Below, piece by piece: positions 32,175 to 41,763 of a DNA stretch of 64,000 bases. Position numbers and translations under genes: made by a program. The notes below the pieces were generated by a model. It was not told where the DNA came from, did no database searches, and saw only the letters and a list, made by a program, of their open reading frames with translations. Each line of letters starts with the position of its first letter. The first letter of the stretch is position 1. The DNA is taken from contig JBBQCI010000003.1 of NCBI GenBank assembly GCA_038318565.1, positions 1-64,000 of the forward strand, written 5' to 3'. The DNA comes from UBA11346 sp038318565 (GTDB lineage: Bacteria > Planctomycetota > UBA11346).

Positions 32175-32206
32175 TCACCGCCGGCATCGCCGGCATCGAG
32201 GAAACC

Positions 32207-32764
32207 GTGAACAGATGTCTCGTGCTCAACGCCAACTACGAGTACCTCGTCGTCATCGATCGCTGGATCGACGCCCTGGCGCTGGTGGTCGTCGGTAAGG
32301 CGGATCCGTTGGCGTGCTACGATCGCGTCGTCCGTAGTGAGCGGGCAACCCACGTTCTGCCGTCAGTCCTGGTGCTCCGCGACCTGGTCCGGACGCGCCG
32401 GCGTCGCTCGGTGTTCGATGCCCCGGAGCGTGCAACCGTCTTCGCCCGTGACGCATTCACCTGCCAATACTGCGGTTGTCGCGTGACGCTGCGCACCGGC
32501 ACCCGGGATCATGTGCAACCGCGATCGCGCGGCGGCCGCGACGCCTTGTCGAACATCGTCACCGCATGCGCCACCTGCAACCAGCGCAAGGACGACCGTA
32601 CGCCGGGGGAGGCAGGCATGCGTCTACTCTCCCAGCCCCGCGCGCTCACGAACGAAGAGAAGCTCGCCTGCCTACTGCGCTGCGTACGCAGCGAGGAGCG
32701 CACCGCATGGTCGACAGCCCTACGACAGCACGGCATCACGCTGTGGGCAAAGGGAGCCGCATGA
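32207..32764 (+). CDS. HNH endonuclease
   Basis: 185 aa from GTG 32207, chosen because GAGGAA lies at Shine-Dalgarno distance and the product starts with the family sequence (CLVLNANYEYL); an ATG at 32165 is inside tRNA-Thr. The HNH domain has a CQYC pair near residue 85, RDHVQPRSRGG near 100 and CATCNQRK near 120, a zinc-bound beta-beta-alpha metal nuclease. Related HNH proteins with this N-terminus are widespread on chromosomes and of unclear role. It follows the tRNA array closely enough to share its transcript. Confidence 0.9.
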   Translation: MNRCLVLNANYEYLVVIDRWIDALALVVVGKADPLACYDRVVRSERATHVLPSVLVLRDLVRTRRRRSVFDAPERATVFARDAFTCQYCGCRVTLRTGTRDHVQPRSRGGRDALSNIVTACATCNQRKDDRTPGEAGMRLLSQPRALTNEEKLACLLRCVRSEERTAWSTALRQHGITLWAKGAA

Positions 32765-32847
32765 CCTCGCCAGGTGGCGAGGGGGAAGGTGTCGACAAGC
32801 TGACCGATTAAAACGCCAACACGGTGAGCCAGCGAATGGGATCCAGG

Positions 32848-33513
32848 CTAGCGCCCAGGTGTCAGGTCATTGGTGGCAATCCAGGCCACCGCCCCGTCAG
32901 GCAAACGGACCAGGGTTCGGCCGCCCCACGACTGATCCCCATCGCGATGCAGCAACGTGCCCTCAGCAACCGATCGCACTGGGGCACCGGTGCTGTCGAG
33001 CGCTGCGGTGTCGCGCACCGTGACGATCCATCTGGCCAGGCGGTCCACCTGCGGTGCCACCGCCCCGGGCAGCGCGATAAACAGCGCCAGAGCGCCACTA
33101 CCAAGTAACAGCCAGCGGCCGCGACGGATCCCGAGGCCTGCCCCAATGGCCAGCCCGGCCAGGCCGCACAACACCATTCCAGACCAGCCGCTGCCGGGTA
33201 CGGCAAGCGGGCCGGCGCGCTCGCACCAGGTGGTCGGCAGGGCAGCGCCCAATACGCGCATGGCATCACGTGGCTCCGCCCGCTCGGGCGCCAGATGGTG
33301 CGCCATGGCCAGACAGGCCAACGCCTCGCCACGGTGTCCACTGGCAGCCGCAGCCAGACCGGCATCCAACCACGCATCCCAATGTCCCACGTTCTCGGCA
33401 TGGGCGATTAGCGGAGCAACCGACTCAGCAGGCCGACCCTGGGTCCAGGCCTCGTAGGGATCAGCGGCAGTGACGCCGACGATCAGCAGTAACAGGCACA
33501 GGAGGCGGCTCAT
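32848..33513 (-). CDS. batE: BatE-like TPR membrane protein with SH3-like C-terminus
   Basis: 221 aa from ATG 33513, which overlaps the BatD stop. A signal peptide (MSRLLCLLLLIVGVTAA) is followed by a short TPR-like region (about residues 20-90), two transmembrane segments near 110-150, and a C-terminal beta domain (VRSVAEGTLLHRDGDQSWG) resembling a bacterial SH3. Last gene of the moxR-bat operon, where BatE-type TPR proteins are expected. Confidence 0.8.
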   Translation of the reverse strand: MSRLLCLLLLIVGVTAADPYEAWTQGRPAESVAPLIAHAENVGHWDAWLDAGLAAAASGHRGEALACLAMAHHLAPERAEPRDAMRVLGAALPTTWCERAGPLAVPGSGWSGMVLCGLAGLAIGAGLGIRRGRWLLLGSGALALFIALPGAVAPQVDRLARWIVTVRDTAALDSTGAPVRSVAEGTLLHRDGDQSWGGRTLVRLPDGAVAWIATNDLTPGR

Positions 33514-35018
33514 GCCACGCCCTCCAACTCGGCGACCCAGGCGGCGATGTCCGGCAGAGCCTCGCCTCCGAAACGACAACGCTCGATCGCGGCTTGCAGA
33601 GCCTCGGCAGCGGTTCGCTGGGCCTCAGTGGTCAGCAGTGGACGGAGTTGACGCAGAGCGACCTCCAAGGCCTGCAGGTCGCGACCGGCAGAGCGCAAAG
33701 CCCGACCGCGATGCGGTCCACGGCGGGAGCGACGCATCAACTGCACCAACGGCACGGTCAAGCCGATCAGCAACCCGCCTACCAACGCGGCCAGCGTCCC
33801 CCAGACGGGCGGATTGGGGATGACGCCACCTCGCTTGGGGGCAGGCAGCACCGGTCCAGCAGGCACGGCTTGAGCCGCCGCACTCGCAGCAGGCAAAGCG
33901 ACGCCAACGATGCCGAGATCGCGACTACGACCAGGGATCACGTCGAGACGCAACTCCTGCGTGGCGGCGCTGCGATATCTGCGGGAGCCTGGATCGAAGT
34001 AAGCGAATGCGACGGAAGGAATGGTGATGCTTCCAGCGGCGGCTGGCACGACGTCCCAGCGGAAATGGCGGGTGCCATCACTGGTGGAGTCATCCTTGGC
34101 GTACAATTGGGCACCAGAAACGACCAGGGTCGGGCGCTTGATCAGATCGCTCTGACGGCTGATCACGCTCAAGGTCAGGACGGTCCCTTCTCCGGCAGAG
34201 ACTCGCTCGCGCTCGAGAGCCGCGGTAGCCGCCAACGGGCCGATCAGTCCAGCGAAGCCATCTGGCCGGCCGGTTGTCGGCATGGGTTCGACCGTCAGGG
34301 TGGCCGCAGCGACGGCGATCTGATGGCGCGTGACGCGCTGGTCGAACCCGCTGCTGCCAACGACCTGCTGGTACTCCTGCTGTCCCCGCACGACCAAGCT
34401 GCCGGCGGTAGCTGCGGTCATTGGCCAGACGATGGTCGTCGCCGTCCAAGGCTTTCCCGCCGCATCAAACGTCCGAGTGGACGTGATCGTTCGCTCGCCG
34501 AGCAGGATCGATCCGTCTGGCGGCCCTATTCCCAGCGTGTGGACTTCACCGCGACGCAGCGTGATGCGGTACACCAGCTTGGTGGTCTGGCCGGGCACAA
34601 TACTGGGCGGGTCGAATGAAACCTCTGCCGTGGCGTTACCGGTCAGCCGGGCATCACCGTTGTCGACCCGCAATGTCTGTGGTGCGGTCTTCATGGTCGA
34701 GCCATCGGCCAACCGCACCGTCAGCTCCGGCACACTCAGCTGACCACGCTGCGAGGCCCGTAGAATCAGTCCAACCGTGATCACGGTCGAACGAGCTCCG
34801 TTGGTGATCGATGTCTGCGAGCCATTCTGGCCCGACATCTGGATCTCCAACCCGTCGACGCTCGGCAGATCGACGGCCTGCACATCCGAAGGGGGATCGA
34901 CCACCCGCAGGGTCCCCTCCATCGCTACTCCCGGAATCACCGGATCAGGCAGTTCGAGAGTCGCCTCGCCTGCAGGCATGACAGCACAGAGACAGAGAAA
35001 CAGCAGGCCGAAGCGCAT
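33510..35018 (-). CDS. batD: BatD-like oxygen-tolerance protein
   Basis: 502 aa. Signal peptide (MRFGLLFLCLCAV), a long extracytoplasmic region of Ig-like beta domains typical of BatD, one transmembrane helix near residue 400 (GTLAALVGGLLIGLTVPLV) and a cytoplasmic helical tail. BatD is part of the Bat complex linked to aerotolerance and envelope stress. ATG 35018 lies 2 nt after the BatC stop with GGTGA upstream; ATG 35027 would overlap BatC. Confidence 0.88.
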   Translation of the reverse strand: MRFGLLFLCLCAVMPAGEATLELPDPVIPGVAMEGTLRVVDPPSDVQAVDLPSVDGLEIQMSGQNGSQTSITNGARSTVITVGLILRASQRGQLSVPELTVRLADGSTMKTAPQTLRVDNGDARLTGNATAEVSFDPPSIVPGQTTKLVYRITLRRGEVHTLGIGPPDGSILLGERTITSTRTFDAAGKPWTATTIVWPMTAATAGSLVVRGQQEYQQVVGSSGFDQRVTRHQIAVAAATLTVEPMPTTGRPDGFAGLIGPLAATAALERERVSAGEGTVLTLSVISRQSDLIKRPTLVVSGAQLYAKDDSTSDGTRHFRWDVVPAAAGSITIPSVAFAYFDPGSRRYRSAATQELRLDVIPGRSRDLGIVGVALPAASAAAQAVPAGPVLPAPKRGGVIPNPPVWGTLAALVGGLLIGLTVPLVQLMRRSRRGPHRGRALRSAGRDLQALEVALRQLRPLLTTEAQRTAAEALQAAIERCRFGGEALPDIAAWVAELEGVA

Positions 35019-35020
35019 GA

Positions 35021-36904
35021 TCACCATGTCTTGCCCTGCTGTGTGGGCTTCTTCTGCCCACCGTCCAGCAATTGGTAACGCAGGGTGTCGCGGCGTTCTT
35101 CGGGAAGTTGATCGAGCCAGTGATCGGCGGCAGTTTGCTGCATGGCAGCGGCCTGGGCGGCGGCCGCGTCCTTCTGTCCATCATCTCCATTCTGACCAGC
35201 CGACTGATCCTGCTTGGCCTGAGCCTGATCCTTCGATCCCTGCTGTCCGTCCTGCTTGGACTGATCCGGTTTCTGATCGCTCTGCTCCGGCTTCTGTCCG
35301 TCCTGCTTGGACGGATCCTGTTTCTGCTGATCCTGTGCAGACTGGTTGGTTTTCTGGCCATCCTGCTTGTCTTGGTCCTGCTTGGTCTGGTCCTTATCTT
35401 TGTCTTTGTCTTTATCTTTGTCCTTCTCCTTCTCCTGGTCCTTGGGCGGTGGGTCGCTGGCCGGAGCAACGGTGATCTGTACCTCTGCCTGCGTGCCGGC
35501 CTTCCAGCGGTCCTGCACGGCAACCGTAATCGTGCTGGTGCCCGGGTCCTTGGCCACGCCACCGAGACGACCGTTGGGATCCAGGCGCAGTCCAGCCGGC
35601 AGCAGCCCACTGACCACCGACCAAGCATACGGGGGAGTCCCACCTGCGACGGTGATGGCTTGGTTCGCCGGCGCACCGGCTTGCAGCTGAATCGGTTCGG
35701 GCTGGATCAGCGGCACCGGGTTGACCGGCAGAGTCAGTTCGACCCGACGTCGGCGCTGGTCACCAGCCGTGATCGTCGCCGGAAGCGTCATCGTTCCGGC
35801 CTCTGCCGGCGTGCCGCTGATCGTGCCATCCGGGCTGATTCCCATCGCGGCATCAGCAGCAACTGACCAGCGGTACTGCTGCGCCGGTCCACGTACGGTC
35901 GTGCGATGCTGGTAGGGCGCCGTCGCCGTCGCGGGGGGCAAGGGTACCTCCGCCGGAGCGAAGCGATTACTGACCTCTAGGTCGATCAGGCGATTCGCCG
36001 TCAGTTTTCCAGCTTCGGCGTGCACATGCAGAGTGCTGGTTCCAGTCTCGCTGGGCGTACCGTGGATCACGCCATCGGCACCAGCGGTCAGCCCGGCAGG
36101 CAACGCTGCGATCGACCAAGTTGGCGAGCCGGGGAAGCCGACCGCCGCGAAGCGCGCTTCGTAGGGCTGGCCGATGATCGCTTCGGGGAGGATCTCGGTG
36201 GTGATCGCCGGCTGCGGGAGGATGCGCACCTCAACGCTACCGGTCGCCTTGCCGCCCACCTGATCGGACAGCGCGAGATCCAGTTTGGTTGTGCCAGCCG
36301 CCCGCGGGGTGCCGGTGATGCTGCCGTCAGCGGCCAGACTGATTCCCTCTGGCATCTTGGAGGCTCCAGCCAGAGCGACGGTGCGCGGCGGTGATCCGCC
36401 GGCCAAAGCGAGCGTGGCAGCGTAGACCTCACCAACCCGACCATCAGGCAGCGGCACCGGATCCAGGTGAAGCTTGCGTGCCTCCTCGTCGGCCTTGCGC
36501 CGGGCCTCGTCCAGACGCGCCAGGGTCACCCGACGGACCTCATCACGCAGACCGCCAGCCGTTGGATCCAGCTGGGCCGCGCGTTCTGCTGCGCGCAAGG
36601 CATCGTCGAGGCGGCCCTGCTGAAAGCGGGCAAGCGCTAGGTTGTGCCAGGCATTCGCGGCCAGTTCACCGCTGGCGCTGCTGACTGCCAGTTCCAACTG
36701 TTCGGCGGCCTTCGACGGATCGCTCTCCAGCAGCAGCGTACCCAAATTGAATCGGGCCGCGACGAAGCCGGGATCCCGCACCAGCAGCTGTTCCAACCCG
36801 ACGCGCGCCTCGGCCGGTGGTTTGCGCGAGATCTCAGCCAGCTGATCCCAGGCGTCTCCGGCAGTCAGCAGTGTTGGGAAGAGCAGGAACAGGATCCACT
36901 TCAT
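35021..36904 (-). CDS. batC: BatC-like TPR protein with four putative Ig domains and a K/D/Q-rich segment
   Basis: 627 aa. Signal peptide (1-16), TPR repeats (about 30-120), then four repeats of the He_PIG/putative-Ig pattern (PxG...DGxIxGTP) at roughly 148-228, 230-311, 313-393 and 397-480. Residues 484-590 are low complexity, first KD dipeptides, then K/Q/D/G-rich. The end (HWLDQLPEERRDTLRYQLL) is the usual BatC C-terminus. Ordinary BatC proteins are only the TPR part plus this tail, so the middle 430 residues are an insertion. ATG 36904 overlaps the BatB stop. Confidence 0.85.
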   Translation of the reverse strand: MKWILFLLFPTLLTAGDAWDQLAEISRKPPAEARVGLEQLLVRDPGFVAARFNLGTLLLESDPSKAAEQLELAVSSASGELAANAWHNLALARFQQGRLDDALRAAERAAQLDPTAGGLRDEVRRVTLARLDEARRKADEEARKLHLDPVPLPDGRVGEVYAATLALAGGSPPRTVALAGASKMPEGISLAADGSITGTPRAAGTTKLDLALSDQVGGKATGSVEVRILPQPAITTEILPEAIIGQPYEARFAAVGFPGSPTWSIAALPAGLTAGADGVIHGTPSETGTSTLHVHAEAGKLTANRLIDLEVSNRFAPAEVPLPPATATAPYQHRTTVRGPAQQYRWSVAADAAMGISPDGTISGTPAEAGTMTLPATITAGDQRRRRVELTLPVNPVPLIQPEPIQLQAGAPANQAITVAGGTPPYAWSVVSGLLPAGLRLDPNGRLGGVAKDPGTSTITVAVQDRWKAGTQAEVQITVAPASDPPPKDQEKEKDKDKDKDKDKDQTKQDQDKQDGQKTNQSAQDQQKQDPSKQDGQKPEQSDQKPDQSKQDGQQGSKDQAQAKQDQSAGQNGDDGQKDAAAAQAAAMQQTAADHWLDQLPEERRDTLRYQLLDGGQKKPTQQGKTW

Positions 36905-37875
36905 GTCCGCCTCCGCGTCGACAGCAACGCACCTGCCGCCAGCAGCGCGATCGCAGGGAAGAGGAACCAGCGATAGCGCTCGCTGGCGACCACTCGCTGA
37001 CGCTCGACCCACGGACGCTGCGCGACCGTGCGCCCGAGATGGTCGACCAAGGCCTGCACATCCTGATCCGTCGAGGTCGAGTTGACACTGATCGCGCCGG
37101 TGGCGCTGGCCAAGGAATCCAAAGTGGTGCGATTCGATTCCATGACTTCGCTGCGACCGTCGATGACCAGGCTGGTCTTGTGCTCGCTGTCACCAAGGAA
37201 CAGTCCATAGACGGGAATACCAGCAGCCTTGGCGGCCTCGGCAGCCGCTTTGACCGCGTCTCCGTCATCATCGGCGCCGTCGCTCATCACCAGCACAGCC
37301 TGACCGCGCTCTACCTCGCGCCCAAGCACACCAAGAGCTTCCTTCACCGCAGTGCCAATCGCCGTGCCTTGATAGCCAGCCTCGGCCGGGAACAGGTCGG
37401 GCGAGCAGTCCTTGAGCATCTCGGCCAAGACCTGGTGATCGCCGGTCAACGGGCAGCGCAGAACCGGCAGCGCAGCGAACGGCATGAGCGCCAGACGCAG
37501 CTCGGGGGCCAGGCGCAGCATGTCGAGAGCCTTGCGCCGGGCGGCCTCCATGCGCGTCGGATAGAGGTCGGTGGCCAGCATCGAGCGGCTGCAATCCATG
37601 ACGATCAACACGTCGGCTCCGCTGGAGGAGCGAGTCTGCTCGCTGGCGCCCCACCGCGGTGCCGCCAGAGCGACCACACCTAGCGCGAGACCCGACCACA
37701 ACAGTACGGCGCGTAACGCCTCGCGGCGGCGACCCACACCGGCAGTCAGATGAGCCGCGCCAGCGCCAATGCCGGCCTGCTGGCGGCAGATGCGGACGCT
37801 CCACCACCAGCGCAACAGCGCCAAGGCGGCAACAGCGCCAAGCAGAGCGAGTAAAGCAGCGTGACCCCAGCTCAT
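36901..37875 (-). CDS. batB: BatB-like VWA membrane protein
   Basis: 324 aa. Two N-terminal hydrophobic segments flank an Arg-rich loop, followed by a VWA domain with intact site DCSRS (VLIVMDCSRSM, near residue 92) and a C-terminal transmembrane helix ending in an Arg cluster. Overlaps both batA and batC by 4 nt. The domain faces the periplasm and probably interacts with BatA. Confidence 0.88.
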   Translation of the reverse strand: MSWGHAALLALLGAVAALALLRWWWSVRICRQQAGIGAGAAHLTAGVGRRREALRAVLLWSGLALGVVALAAPRWGASEQTRSSSGADVLIVMDCSRSMLATDLYPTRMEAARRKALDMLRLAPELRLALMPFAALPVLRCPLTGDHQVLAEMLKDCSPDLFPAEAGYQGTAIGTAVKEALGVLGREVERGQAVLVMSDGADDDGDAVKAAAEAAKAAGIPVYGLFLGDSEHKTSLVIDGRSEVMESNRTTLDSLASATGAISVNSTSTDQDVQALVDHLGRTVAQRPWVERQRVVASERYRWFLFPAIALLAAGALLSTRRRT

Positions 37876-38903
37876 GCGACCCCTCGCAGACGCGGTTCGC
37901 AGACTAGGGCAATGGCGGCCAAGGCCAGGCCTGCGGCGAGTGCCAACCACCAATGGTCGGCGAAGTCATCGCGCTGACGTACGGTGTGCGGGGTCGGCTC
38001 CAGGGCGCTGATGCCTGCGAAGACTTCGCCCAGTCCTTTGGCGTCATTTGCCGGGAAGGCTTTGCCGTTCGCCGTCGTCGCGATTGCCTGCAGACGGCCC
38101 ATATCGGGTAGCATGTCGTCGCGCAAGCGCATGGTCCGGACCCGGCCAAATCCATCGCTCTGAGTCACTGTGCCGTGCGGATTGCCGACCCCGATGCCGT
38201 AGACCTTGACGCCAAGCCGATCGGCCTGCCGTGCCGCGACCAACGGATCGATCCAGCTTGGCTCGTTGCGCGAATCGACGCCATCGGTGATCAGAATCAC
38301 CGCCCGACCACGCACCAGCGGATCACGCAATGACTTCAAGGCCGTGCCCAGTCCCAAGCCCAGATTGGTGCTACCACCAAGCAAGCCGTCCTGGCCACGC
38401 TTCCACAAGGCGCGCTGCTGCGACTCGGTGCGATCCATGAACTGGATCACGGTATCGTGATCATAGGTCAGCGGACACGAGGTCAGAGCGCCGGCACCGA
38501 AAAAGGCTAGGCCGATGCGATCATCCGGACGCTTCTCAACGAAGGCTTTTGCAGCCCTGACGACCGCCGCCAGACGATCGCTGCGGCCGCCCTTGCCATC
38601 ATCGAGATCGTCGAACTGCATGCTGCCGCTGAGATCGATCACCAGCATCAGGTCGCGGCCGGCCTGTTCGCGTTCGACCACGGCCCGGCCGTATTGCGGA
38701 CGGGCCGCAGCAACCACCAGGCAGACCAGCGCCAGCGCCAGCAACATCCTCTGGATCAACGGCCCGCGGCTCGGCCGTAGCGCGGCCTTGGCTAGCGAGA
38801 AGGCACCGAAGGCCGCCCCGCTGCGGGCGGGGCGCCACCACAGCACCAGCAACGGCAGAATCAAGCCGCACAGCAGCCAGGGATCGGCGAAACGGAAGAT
38901 CAT
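37872..38903 (-). CDS. batA: BatA-like VWA membrane protein
   Basis: 343 aa. BatA N-terminal two-helix region (FADPWLLCGLILPLLVLWW and a second helix near 55), VWA domain with DLSGS (LVIDLSGSM near residue 90), and a final transmembrane helix. The DxSxS...T...D metal site is complete (ITDGVDS for the last strand). Coupled to both neighbours by ATGA overlaps. Confidence 0.9.
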   Translation of the reverse strand: MIFRFADPWLLCGLILPLLVLWWRPARSGAAFGAFSLAKAALRPSRGPLIQRMLLALALVCLVVAAARPQYGRAVVEREQAGRDLMLVIDLSGSMQFDDLDDGKGGRSDRLAAVVRAAKAFVEKRPDDRIGLAFFGAGALTSCPLTYDHDTVIQFMDRTESQQRALWKRGQDGLLGGSTNLGLGLGTALKSLRDPLVRGRAVILITDGVDSRNEPSWIDPLVAARQADRLGVKVYGIGVGNPHGTVTQSDGFGRVRTMRLRDDMLPDMGRLQAIATTANGKAFPANDAKGLGEVFAGISALEPTPHTVRQRDDFADHWWLALAAGLALAAIALVCEPRLRGVA

Positions 38904-39847
38904 GATCCGCCCCCCTGCCGCTCAGCGCCCTTGGACGCTGCCTTCGCGGCCGCTTCGGCGTCAAGCCGTTGCTGCACGCCAGTGGTCCAGCTGTTGGCGA
39001 GGGTAGCGAGATCCTGCATCGCCTCGCTTGAGGCATCGCCGGCGCTCCAACGCAGATCATCGAGCCGGGCGAGTAGACGCAGCAGGTCGCGCGACTCGTC
39101 GTCGGTGATGCGGCCGGCACGCAGTCGAGTCAGCACGGCACCCATCTCGCGGGTCGTCAGACCGGGTCCATCGAATTCCCAGATCCGGCCTGCGTAGCGT
39201 CGCACCGCCAGACTGAGCCGGGCTCCAGCATCCTTGCCGTCGGTTGCGGTGCGGGCCGCTGCCAGCTCATCGCTGAATACCTGCCAGGCGCTTGGCCCGT
39301 GCTGTTCGCCGCCGCGACGACGCAGCCACCAGATGAGGACGCCTGCAACCACGACCAGCGAACTGCCAACCAGCCAGGGCCACCGTCGCGTGGCCAGGGC
39401 TTCGGGTGGACGCACCAGCAGCGGGCGCGCGGCGGGCAGCTTGGGCGGCGCCGATTCCTTACCGACTTGGACGATGACCTCTGGGGCCTGGACCCGCACC
39501 TCACCGTTCGCTCCGCGCACTGACATCGCCGGACGTGGCAGCTGCCAGGCTCCACTGCGCGTGGCGGCAACGGTGTAGCGGAAAGTACGACGTTCCTCCT
39601 CACCGGTGCTATGACGCTCGGCGGGCGGGGCAGCTGTAACAAAGAGACTGCGGAAATCGTTCGCCGGATCCGGCTCGGCAGCCGTCCAGCCATGCGGCCA
39701 GCGGTAGACAATCGTCATCGTCACTGTCTCGCCGACCGCGACTTGGGACGGTTGAGCCGACAGTTCGACCAGCGGCAGCTCGGCGGCTGCCAGCGCGGCC
39801 GAGAGCAGCAGGCACAGCGGTACCACCAGCCAGTCCCCCCTATCCAT
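38900..39847 (-). CDS. DUF4381-like membrane protein of the moxR-bat operon
   Basis: 315 aa from ATG 39847, which starts a clear signal peptide (MDRGDWLVVPLCLLLSAALA). A periplasmic beta domain (about 25-140) is followed by a transmembrane helix near 160 (WPWLVGSSLVVVAGVLIWWL), then a cytoplasmic helical domain as in DUF4381 proteins, which sit between DUF58 and VWA genes. The open frame upstream is antisense-like overlap with the DUF58 gene and rejected. Overlaps DUF58 by 8 nt. Confidence 0.82.
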   Translation of the reverse strand: MDRGDWLVVPLCLLLSAALAAAELPLVELSAQPSQVAVGETVTMTIVYRWPHGWTAAEPDPANDFRSLFVTAAPPAERHSTGEEERRTFRYTVAATRSGAWQLPRPAMSVRGANGEVRVQAPEVIVQVGKESAPPKLPAARPLLVRPPEALATRRWPWLVGSSLVVVAGVLIWWLRRRGGEQHGPSAWQVFSDELAAARTATDGKDAGARLSLAVRRYAGRIWEFDGPGLTTREMGAVLTRLRAGRITDDESRDLLRLLARLDDLRWSAGDASSEAMQDLATLANSWTTGVQQRLDAEAAAKAASKGAERQGGGS

Positions 39848-40751
39848 GCACCCTCCGTCGACGCTGACGGAAGAACCGCTCCAGGGCGCTGACCGCACTC
39901 TCGGTGGTCGACAGATCGACCAGGTCGCAACCGCTGGCGCGAAATAGGCGCTCAGTAGCGGTGCGACTTTCGCTCCAGGCGGCGGCGTAACGACGACGAG
40001 CGGCCGCGCCGCCGGCGAAGATGCCGGTGGCTCGACCTTCTGGATCGGCCAGGACCAGCGGGGCGCTGCCACCTGGCAAGCTTGCTTCGCCTGGATCGGC
40101 AATGCGCAGTCCGACCACATCATGGCGACGTCCAGCGCGCGCGAGGGCCGTGGCCAAGGCAGGCCGGGCGGCAGTATCACCAAGGAAGTCGCTGACCAGG
40201 AAGCACACCGTGCGACGCCGCGCCACCCGGGTCAGTTCATCAAGGGCGTGGGCAAGATCGGTCGGACGTGCGCTTTCGGCGGGCGCCAGTACCTCACGCA
40301 CCACGCGCAGCGCATGGCCGCGTCCACGGCGGGCCGGCACATGGGCCTCGGTGCGATCGGTGAACAGGATCAGGCCGAGTCGGTCGCCGTTGCGCAGAGC
40401 CGTGACACCGACCACCGCCGCAGCTTCGGCAGCGAGAGCCAGCTTGGCTCGTGGGCTGATGCCCGGAATGGCGCCGAAGCGCATCGAGCCACTGACGTCG
40501 ACCAGCAGTTGCACGGTCAATTCGCGCTCTTCGCGGAACACCTTCACGTACGGCTTTCCGGCACGCGCGGTCACATTCCAGTCGATCGCACGCACGTCGT
40601 CGCCACTGGCGTATTCACGCACCTCGTCGAACTCCATGCCTTGGCCACGGAACGCCGAGCGGTAGCGCCCGGCGGCCAACGAGGACACCAGCCGCTCGGT
40701 GCGCAGCTCGATGCGCCGAACCTGCCTGAGGATGTCGGCGACGTCGGTCAT
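39840..40751 (-). CDS. DUF58 protein of the moxR-bat operon
   Basis: 303 aa. DUF58 signature YASGDDVRAIDW near residue 47 and a VWA-type strand with intact DVSGS (LLVDVSGSM). Soluble, with a basic C-terminus (RQRRRRVHG). It is encoded directly after MoxR with no intervening bases, the standard arrangement; MoxR ATPases are thought to remodel complexes of these VWA proteins. Confidence 0.93.
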   Translation of the reverse strand: MTDVADILRQVRRIELRTERLVSSLAAGRYRSAFRGQGMEFDEVREYASGDDVRAIDWNVTARAGKPYVKVFREERELTVQLLVDVSGSMRFGAIPGISPRAKLALAAEAAAVVGVTALRNGDRLGLILFTDRTEAHVPARRGRGHALRVVREVLAPAESARPTDLAHALDELTRVARRRTVCFLVSDFLGDTAARPALATALARAGRRHDVVGLRIADPGEASLPGGSAPLVLADPEGRATGIFAGGAAARRRYAAAWSESRTATERLFRASGCDLVDLSTTESAVSALERFFRQRRRRVHG

Positions 40752-41723
40752 TCAGGGAACGACGACATGCTCAAGCAGGCGAACGATGAGGGCGTCGGTA
40801 TCGAGACCCTCGGCCTCAGCCTCATAGCTTGCGATGATACGATGACGCAGCACATCCGCGGCAATGCTCTTGATGTCCTGCGGCGTGACGAAGGCGCGTC
40901 CGTCGAGGAAGGCGTGAGCCCGGCCGGCATGAGCCAGGCTGATGGTCGCACGCGGACTGGCTCCGACTTGGATGAGATTGGCCAGAGTCTTCACCCCAGC
41001 TGCCGCCGGATCGCGCGTCGCACGCACCAGATTGACGCAGTAATCGTTGAGCCGCGCGTCCATGTGCACGCCATCAAGAGCAGCCTTGGCCGCCTCCAGC
41101 TGTTCCGTGCTGACCACCGGGACGATGTCGGCAGGAACGCGTTTCATCGCTCGTTCCAGGATCTGCTTCTCTTCCTCGGCTGAGGGGTAGCCGACCCGCA
41201 CCTTCATCAGGAAGCGGTCGGTCTGGGCTTCCGGCAACGGATAGGTGCCTTCCTGCTCCAAAGGATTCTGCGTCGCCAGCACGATGAACGGCCGCGGCAG
41301 CTGGAACGTTTCGTCGCCGATCGTCACCTGACGCTCTTGCATCGCCTCCAGCAGAGCCGACTGCACCTTGGCCGGGGCGCGGTTGATCTCGTCGGCGAGC
41401 ACGACTTGGGCGAAGATCGGTCCGCGTTTCACGCTGAACGAGCCGCTTTCGTAAATGCGCGTGCCGATGATGTCGGCGGGCAGCAGGTCGGGGGTGAACT
41501 GGATGCGGCGGAACTGCACGGCCAGAGCCTGGGCGAGGGCCTTCACCACGGTGGTCTTGGCCAGACCGGGCAGACCTTCGAGCAGCAGGTGGCCATCAGT
41601 CACCAGGCCGATCAGCAGGCGACGGACCAGTTCGCGCTGGCCGACCAGGACCTTGGCGACCTCGGCCTCGGCTTGGCGCAAAGGTGCGGCTGCGTCGGCG
41701 AGCTGGGCGGTAGAGGCGGCCAT
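40752..41723 (-). CDS. moxR: MoxR-family AAA+ ATPase
   Basis: 323 aa. Walker A GLPGLAKTT near residue 47, Walker B VVLADEINRAP near 108, sensor 1 VLATQNPLEQEGTYPLPEAQ, and a C-terminal lid domain. MoxR proteins act as chaperones for metal insertion or assembly of VWA-protein complexes. First gene of an eight-gene operon running to 32848, with a candidate promoter at 41764-41791. Confidence 0.96.
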   Translation of the reverse strand: MAASTAQLADAAAPLRQAEAEVAKVLVGQRELVRRLLIGLVTDGHLLLEGLPGLAKTTVVKALAQALAVQFRRIQFTPDLLPADIIGTRIYESGSFSVKRGPIFAQVVLADEINRAPAKVQSALLEAMQERQVTIGDETFQLPRPFIVLATQNPLEQEGTYPLPEAQTDRFLMKVRVGYPSAEEEKQILERAMKRVPADIVPVVSTEQLEAAKAALDGVHMDARLNDYCVNLVRATRDPAAAGVKTLANLIQVGASPRATISLAHAGRAHAFLDGRAFVTPQDIKSIAADVLRHRIIASYEAEAEGLDTDALIVRLLEHVVVP

Positions 41724-41763
41724 GGCGAATGCTCCGGGGGCTGGCAGGGAGACGAGGCGGGCA

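Noticed and set aside
32165..32206. ATG start for the HNH endonuclease at 32165
   Set aside because: It is inside the 3' part of tRNA-Thr; GTG 32207 has a good ribosome binding site and fits the family N-terminus.
38900..40183. Longer version of the DUF4381-like protein (start 40183)
   Set aside because: The extra 112 codons lie entirely inside the DUF58 gene in another frame; a signal peptide begins exactly at ATG 39847.
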